Origin: Volvariella volvacea V23
Taxonomy: Eukaryota; Basidiomycota; Agaricomycetes; Agaricales; Pluteaceae
Assembly: GCA_000349905.1 (NCBI GenBank)
Contig: KB722745.1
Span: 137,233-201,232, forward strand
Length of the DNA: 64,000 nt
Direction: 5' to 3'
The notes beneath the pieces were generated by a model. It was not told where the DNA came from. It made no database searches and saw only the letters and a list, made by a program, of their open reading frames with translations. Positions within the stretch are counted from its first letter, which is position 1. Each line of letters starts with the position of its first letter. Positions 58,601 to 64,000 of the stretch are shown one piece after another. The position numbers and the translations under genes are program-made.

Positions 58601-61600
58601 ATGCGCGTGTATATTGTCAGCGTTGGTGTAGCAATGGATGTCAATGGCGTTCAGGCCATTGGTGATATGAGAGGTGGTAGTGATGGCGAAGATGTTATGA
58701 AAGCTATTGATGACTATATGCGCCAGAAGAAGCGGGGACTAGTTTCTTTGGAGGCCTTGGAGACCACGCAGGAGCTCTCGAGGAACGATACCCATCCCAA
58801 TTCTTTCATCCATAACTATGTTCGACGATCCTCAAAGTATACCCCACCTTTCTACCTTCGTCGGAGGACTGGCACCTTGCCTCTATCCATTCTGCTTTTC
58901 TTAATACCCCGCGCCAAAGGCCAGGCACTACATTCACAAGGACAACCAACGTGTCCTGGTATAACCATGACTGTCACTACGACCATAACCCTACTTTTTC
59001 CTAATAGCCTCCTCCCTTCTACGACTCAAGCCCCTTACTTTAGCCCCACCACCTCTAATCCCAATCTTCATGTAGACCTATACCCATACCCTACGCACCA
59101 TCCTAATCCACCCACCTACCAAGCTCATCTACCTCGAAACCCCATTCCCCAACAAAATCAACAGCAGCCGCAGCAGATAATCACGATAACCGTTGACCCC
59201 TTCTCTGCCGATCCGTCAGAGACACCCACCTTTGTACTTATAACCGAAACGATCGTGGATGGGTCGTTGGTTCAGCCTGGATCTGGAGTTGCTTCCCCTT
59301 CGTCTCCGTCTCCGTCTTCTTCGTTTTTTAGCGGTCCTTCTTCGGAACCTACCAGTCGTTCGTTTACATCTGCATCTGCATCTGCGTCATTTAGATCAAC
59401 ACCTTCGTCCTTGCCATCTTCGTCCTCTACCACTTCTACACCCACAGCCCATCCACCGTCGTCCCTCTTAGACACCAAGCACTTCACGATCCATTCAATC
59501 TATTTCGTCATCCTCGTCTCCGTCGTCGGGGCAATATTGATATCCGCCCTTCTGTGGTTAGCATACGGATGCATGCACAGGAAGCCCAAGTTGCGCGTCA
59601 GATCTGAGGAGGAAGAAGGGTTCGCCGGTATGGGCGCCGACATGGGAGTGGGCGGAGCTCGTGTAGGCGGTGTGGGAACTTTGAGCAGGAGGAGGGGGCT
59701 GGGGATCGTTGGAAGCGGGAGAGATGGAGCTGGGTGGATGGATCATCTTGATGAGCGGGAGGAGATGAAGAGGAGGAGAGGGGTTACGGGGGAGGATAGG
59801 CTGGTTGCTGGGCCGGAGTATAGTGGCGTTCGTGGAGATGAGGGTGGTCATGAAGATACTGAGAGCGATGAGGAGAGTGAAGACGAAGGTGATTGGATGA
59901 GAGGGAATTATGGGTACCACAATCGAGGAGGAGGGTATTATACCCAGCCATACCGAGGATGGGGTTTTGATTATGACGAGGAAGATCGCAAGGGGAGGAG
60001 AAGCAAACAGAAGAGAAGGGAAGGCGTGGTCGTTTGGCCTGGGATAGCCAAGCCACCTCCGATGGAGGGTGACATTCTCCCCTTGGACTCTCGATCACGC
60101 TCTCATTCGCGATCTCGGTCGGGCAAACGTTATAATTACGAAGACCCCTTCTCGTCCCCGTACGATTCTCGGGGTGGCTACGTCCATAGCGATGGTGACA
60201 GAAGATCACGTCCCTATATCCCTGGTTTACCGCAAGCGTTAGAGAGCCAGAGCGGCAGGTCTAGAAGCCGTCATGGTCGAACAAAGTCAAGTGCTAGTAG
60301 CAATAAGGGCAAAGCCAATGCGGAATATCGCTACAAGACGCCCACCAGATTTCCCGGACCCTCTTCGAAATCAAGACCTGAGCCAGGGAGAAACGAGAGT
60401 TCATTGGCGATGCTGCAGTCTTATTGGAGCGACAGCGATTCGGAGGAGTACGCGAGTGCCAAGAGGATGGCGGATAAGGCAAAGGAGAGGGACCGAGCTG
60501 CGTCGAGGGGGCCATCTGTGAGACTTGTTGGGAAGAAGAAGAGCTGGATGGATTCCGTAAGAGGGACTGCGTCTGCTATTTTGAATAGTGTTACTGGCGC
60601 AAGTGGTGGAGAGAGTACGGGCGTGGGTGCCAGTGCCAGTGCGAATGGTCAAGTTGATCCCCTGGAACAGAGAACTTATGGAAAGCGCGGCGGTGGCGGA
60701 GTTGAGGATATGATGTCAACGCCTACTGGGATAGCTATACCCACCAGTGTAGAAGAGCTGGAAGAGTGGCTCGGAGGAGAGGCGAACAAGAGTGGGGGAA
60801 TTGGTGGACTCGTTATTAGGAAGGCGTCGAGGAAGTCTCATAGGAGGAACGATTCGGACGTGAGAGTCGACGAGCGGGGCACAAGTGAAGCAAGGAGCAG
60901 AAGTCGAGATAAGGGGCGCAATAGAGGCTATCTTGCTGCTCGAGGCGATACGCCTACCCCAAAACCTTCGAAGAGGCATCATTCGACTAGTCACTCGCGT
61001 GATAACCGTGATTCTGCTCGTCCTTCAAGTTATTTGACCGAGATGGTTATTACCACCAGCCTCGACTCTGCAGCGGAACCCACTGCTCGTACGAGTGGAA
61101 GGGGATTTCGCATTATCACTGAATCTCCATCACCCACGCTTGCCCATGTACATGCCCATGCAAACACTTTTCCAACTTCACGCTCTCAACGCTCCTCTGG
61201 GTTCGCGTCTTCGATGTCCGTCAAGGAGAGGATGAGGGAGTTGATGAAAGACGATGGCTATACGGCATTACCTGAACGCGGATCACGTTTTCGATCGAGG
61301 GACGGGTCCAGGTCTAGATCGACCTCGAGGAACTATCAACGAGATCACCAAACATCACGCCAAAACCAATCAACCTCGACGACGTCGCCATCAGGAGATG
61401 GGAAGAGAAGCAAAGGGAGGGGTAGAGCCGGGCCGACAGTTGATCTGGGCGTGTTACCTCAAAGCCCAACGCAGATTATGAGTCCGCCTTTGAATGAGAT
61501 TTTGACTTTCTCCCCGAACCCGATGTCGTTTGCTAGCCTGGCGGAATTGGAGGCGACTACCCCGTCAGGATCCAAGAGTGCGGCGGCAGCCTCGAAGAAT

Positions 61601-62293
61601 ACGCCCGCGACACCTAGCCGGAGTAGTAAGAAGGGGAAAGGAAGACAAAGGGACCATGTTCTGTCTACCTCGCAGGAACACTACGTAATCCCTTCTAAGC
61701 CGCTGCTTTCAGCAGCGCCCGGAAAGAATTCATCAACACCCACCGCGACGCCTCATCGGAGTAGAGCCAAAGGACACCCGATAACGACGAAGCTGACGAA
61801 GAAACAGCAAGCTAATGAGCATAATACCGTATCAACATCACCCATTTCACCACTTCTTCCGTCTCCCTCTGGACATAAGGTCAAAGTTAAGCCGAAAACC
61901 CAGAATCGTCACAATAGTAGTGCTCCTACCCCGAAATCCAAATCTTCCAAGTCGACGGCTATGCCAGCCGGCTCCGCCGAGTCATCTTTGAGATTACCCC
62001 TTCCGCTTCCATTGCCGCTTGCTAAGCTGGCGAGTGATTTTTCGTCTGGGTCGGAGTATACGACTGCGTCGGCTTATGATCCCGCTCGTCACAATCGTAA
62101 TCACAATTACAAGGGCTCAAAGGCTAGTGCACAGATGCCCGATCCGAAGAGAAAGGAGACCAAGAAGGACGATGGGGATCAGGAAGCGTTGAAAAGAGTT
62201 CACGAGATAATGGCCACCAGCTGGAGTGTGAGAGACGTCGGAGAGGAAGAAATGAGGAGTCTAAGTCCGACTGGGTTCGGGAGAAGGATCTGA
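58601..62293 (+). CDS. Large single-pass membrane protein with disordered basic tail
   Basis: Uninterrupted frame of about 1230 residues, start uncertain (58601 is the first in-frame ATG after the previous gene; later ones exist). A signal-peptide-like stretch (GTLPLSILLFLIPRAKGQA) occurs near residue 95. A Ser/Thr/Pro-rich region follows, then one strong TM segment (SIYFVILVSVVGAILISALLW) near residue 295 and a Met-His-Arg-Lys stop. The remaining 900 residues are disordered, basic and Arg/Ser-rich (SRSRSHSRSRSGKR), with many SP and RS sites and a few conserved-looking patches (SLAMLQSYWSDSDSEEYASA, VEELEEWLGGEA). The layout resembles fungal cell-wall stress sensors such as Wsc or Mid2, but no sensor domain is visible. 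Function unknown. Confidence 0.7.
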   Translation: MRVYIVSVGVAMDVNGVQAIGDMRGGSDGEDVMKAIDDYMRQKKRGLVSLEALETTQELSRNDTHPNSFIHNYVRRSSKYTPPFYLRRRTGTLPLSILLFLIPRAKGQALHSQGQPTCPGITMTVTTTITLLFPNSLLPSTTQAPYFSPTTSNPNLHVDLYPYPTHHPNPPTYQAHLPRNPIPQQNQQQPQQIITITVDPFSADPSETPTFVLITETIVDGSLVQPGSGVASPSSPSPSSSFFSGPSSEPTSRSFTSASASASFRSTPSSLPSSSSTTSTPTAHPPSSLLDTKHFTIHSIYFVILVSVVGAILISALLWLAYGCMHRKPKLRVRSEEEEGFAGMGADMGVGGARVGGVGTLSRRRGLGIVGSGRDGAGWMDHLDEREEMKRRRGVTGEDRLVAGPEYSGVRGDEGGHEDTESDEESEDEGDWMRGNYGYHNRGGGYYTQPYRGWGFDYDEEDRKGRRSKQKRREGVVVWPGIAKPPPMEGDILPLDSRSRSHSRSRSGKRYNYEDPFSSPYDSRGGYVHSDGDRRSRPYIPGLPQALESQSGRSRSRHGRTKSSASSNKGKANAEYRYKTPTRFPGPSSKSRPEPGRNESSLAMLQSYWSDSDSEEYASAKRMADKAKERDRAASRGPSVRLVGKKKSWMDSVRGTASAILNSVTGASGGESTGVGASASANGQVDPLEQRTYGKRGGGGVEDMMSTPTGIAIPTSVEELEEWLGGEANKSGGIGGLVIRKASRKSHRRNDSDVRVDERGTSEARSRSRDKGRNRGYLAARGDTPTPKPSKRHHSTSHSRDNRDSARPSSYLTEMVITTSLDSAAEPTARTSGRGFRIITESPSPTLAHVHAHANTFPTSRSQRSSGFASSMSVKERMRELMKDDGYTALPERGSRFRSRDGSRSRSTSRNYQRDHQTSRQNQSTSTTSPSGDGKRSKGRGRAGPTVDLGVLPQSPTQIMSPPLNEILTFSPNPMSFASLAELEATTPSGSKSAAAASKNTPATPSRSSKKGKGRQRDHVLSTSQEHYVIPSKPLLSAAPGKNSSTPTATPHRSRAKGHPITTKLTKKQQANEHNTVSTSPISPLLPSPSGHKVKVKPKTQNRHNSSAPTPKSKSSKSTAMPAGSAESSLRLPLPLPLPLAKLASDFSSGSEYTTASAYDPARHNRNHNYKGSKASAQMPDPKRKETKKDDGDQEALKRVHEIMATSWSVRDVGEEEMRSLSPTGFGRRI

Positions 62294-62687
62294 TAGTTTG
62301 CTTGTGACACGGGAAATGGAATAGTTTGGTGGTCGGATCATGATGCATGATGTATGATGGAATTGCACGTTCGTTTTTTTTTTTCTTTCATGATTATTGA
62401 CGTACGCTTTTTCAATTTCTTGTCTTTGGATGGAGGATATACATTCCTTGGTTATAGATATTCACGATCACGCATACTCTATACTTATACCTCGATCTCT
62501 TTATTTTTCTTTTAATCTCGCATAACTCATCGTCACTCCGCGTTGTGATTTTCGCTACAGGACTGCGCACACTGTATACTACAACACAAGCTAAGGCGGT
62601 ATATTTAACCGAGTTGGCAGAGGAGATCTGTACACCGAATGTCATCAACACAAGTGAATTCTCGAATTGTCGATGCCCGACAGCGAG
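62294..62687. other. 3' intergenic space
   Basis: Between the membrane protein (+) and the small secreted protein (-). A possible third exon of the latter could extend to about 62625. Confidence 0.45.
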
Positions 62688-62937
62688 CTACTTACATTGG
62701 CCAGTGCAGCGGTTAACGCAGGTGCGGAGGTCGGGGCCACCAATGGCAAAGCAGCGATCGGTGCAGGCATTGTAGATGTCCAAGCAAGTAGCGTTAACCT
62801 CTGGATAATGAGAAGTACAGGATCAGCATTCCAGCAGCAGCGACGAGGGTGCCAACGCCCTCACCAACTGGAGCAGCAGTGGCGCCCATGAAGAGGGTAC
62901 CAACAACGGCGGTGAGGAAAGCAGCAGAAATCTTCAT
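62688..62937 (-). CDS. Small secreted cysteine-rich protein (61 aa, twin CX3C)
   Basis: Starts at 62937 with a clear signal peptide (MKISAAFLTAVVGTLFMG, then ATA-APV). Exon 1 is 62865-62937, an intron removes 62801-62864, and exon 2 is 62688-62800, ending CK-stop. The mature part, about 37 residues, has six Cys in the pattern C-x6-C-x3-C-x10-C-x3-C-x3-C (CLDIYNACTDRC, then TCVNRCTGQC), which suggests a disulfide-linked helical hairpin. A TATATAAG box lies about 75 bases upstream (63008-63016 on the minus strand). The stop follows a donor-like GTAAGT, so an alternative third exon from about 62625 would give a different tail but still six Cys. Possible secreted effector or structural peptide; no known family recognised. 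Confidence 0.72.
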
Positions 62938-64000
62938 GATTGGTAAGAGGTGAGGCGACTCGGATTTAAAGCTGGGCTTGCTGAAGAGTTTCTGCATTTC
63001 CCAAGGCCTTATATATGATTTCGTTAGCCTCTCCCAGTGGCCTAGATGTTCAGCTAGGTGAAAAGCTCGGAGATTTCCCCTTGCTGCTCTCCTCCGTTAG
63101 TGCATATCCACAATGAGTTGAAGTTGAGAATGTTAGCCTTTCGACCGAGTTTGTCTGGTATATCAAGGATCGCAGCAGGTGACTACCTTCTGTACCGTTC
63201 TTCCGTGCTTCGTACCTGATTCTCCATGAGGGACTTGAATCCAAGTGTCTTGACAGTTTCTCGAACCGTGAAAAGTTGGTAGATCACATGAGGAAGAAGC
63301 AAGGGCTGTAGCCGCCGACGTTGAGGGTGTGATAGTCGTGTGAGTGTCAATGATCTAATTGTGTCTTGGATAGCATCATTAAGCTTTCCGAATTCGCGTC
63401 ACTACTAATATCGTACTATTGTACTGCCTGCAACGCTGAAGCGAGCAGGGCTCAATTGAAGGAGTACTTGGACACTGCCGTCAAGATGAGCGCTAAAGTA
63501 CGGTTGGGGCATCAACCTACTAACGAGCAAGCTGTGATTTTGTCTTCGAATTTGATGAGTGTGCCCTTCTATTACCGACGTCGGATGTCAGCTCGGACCC
63601 CTGTCTACGTGAATGGGGGCCTAAGCGCTTAAGCGCGGGTTGTGCCGATGATTGGCAGTTCCATATGGGGAAGGAAGCTTACTTTTTCTGCATGGCTGAT
63701 GGAAACATAAGCCAGGCTGTTTCCCGGGGCGGGATAAAGCCGAGCATCCTAAAAAAATCATGAACGATGAGGGTGTTCTGGTAAAACCTTTCAGGTTGGG
63801 GTGGTCCGAAATGTGCCGTATTTCTGACATGCGTTCTGGTCCACCTCAACCCCACACAGCCTTAGATTGAGAGTAGGGCGTACGTGGCAGTTGGGAGCTT
63901 TTTGACGGTGTAGGATATTGGCTTAGGCTCTAGGCTTAATCCCGAGTCCTCAAGGCAAAGGCCAGTACCGTATCTTTTTGCTGGCCATGACCAACACTAC
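62938..64000. other. Intergenic, one doubtful coding stretch
   Basis: The 63375-63632 (+) frame after an AG at 63373 is protein-like (SIIKLSEFASLLISYY, VRLGHQPTNEQAVILSSN, MSVPFYYRRRM) and might be a terminal exon of an unrecognised gene, but no upstream exon was found. Nothing else supported to the window end. Confidence 0.3.

Noticed and set aside
1..64000. tRNA, rRNA and CRISPR
   Set aside because: I found no cloverleaf with proper A and B boxes, no rRNA-like sequence and no spaced repeats by eye; a tRNAscan run could still find a tRNA I missed.

Overview
The window reads as nuclear DNA of a filamentous basidiomycete, most likely an Agaricomycete. Genes are broken by many 45-65 nt spliceosomal introns. 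Plant-cell-wall enzymes carry fungal CBM1 cellulose-binding modules, F-box/leucine-rich-type proteins are numerous, and there is a fungal NACHT (NLR-like) NTPase, a GPI-anchor ethanolamine-phosphate transferase and a GT15 mannosyltransferase relic. There are no rRNA genes, no CRISPR, no recognisable transposon and no tRNA I could support. A 100-N assembly gap lies at 40357-40456.

Layout. 0.9-7.2 kb: an intact 13-exon cytochrome P450 flanked by two paralogues of an unknown four-TM protein with a CxCxxC motif, the left copy dead. 7.4-16.9 kb: five F-box/LRR-like genes, four of them frame-disrupted and one intact. 18.3-20.8 kb: MFS sugar transporter. 21.4-24.3 kb: FHA, coiled-coil, tail-anchored protein (SLMAP/Far10-like), convergent with an intact F-box gene (25.0-26.8). 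28.3-31.0 kb: an MDR oxidoreductase and its decayed tandem copy. 32.3-37.4 kb: two intact tandem CBM1-PL3 pectate lyases. 37.9 kb: a 104-residue F-box protein. 39.8-41.4 kb: NACHT protein. 41.7-44.9 kb: GPI13/PIG-O. 45.8-46.7 kb: GT15 pseudogene. 47.3-50.2 kb: APC amino-acid/GABA permease. 50.8-51.9 kb: internally deleted paralogue of the 9.6 kb gene. 54.0-56.8 kb: PLP decarboxylase with a C-terminal extension. 57.6-62.3 kb: a disordered protein and a large single-pass membrane protein. 62.7-62.9 kb: a small secreted cysteine-rich protein.

Themes. (1) Tandem duplication followed by decay of one copy recurs: the four-TM protein, the MDR enzyme and the permease tail. The pectate lyases are the exception, with both copies sound. 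(2) Several genes that look broken at first are intact once very short exons (5-22 nt) and GC-AG introns are allowed: the P450, the permease and the decarboxylase. (3) Most frameshifts in the F-box-like genes sit on homopolymers and look like one missing base, so consensus errors compete with true decay. (4) The permease and the decarboxylase sit side by side and could form a substrate-uptake and decarboxylation pair. Wall-lyase induction, GPI anchoring and the NLR-like gene are otherwise unlinked. I found no single convincing new multi-gene system. The best candidates are the microexon-dense genes, the CxCxxC four-TM pair around the P450, and the twin-CX3C secreted protein.
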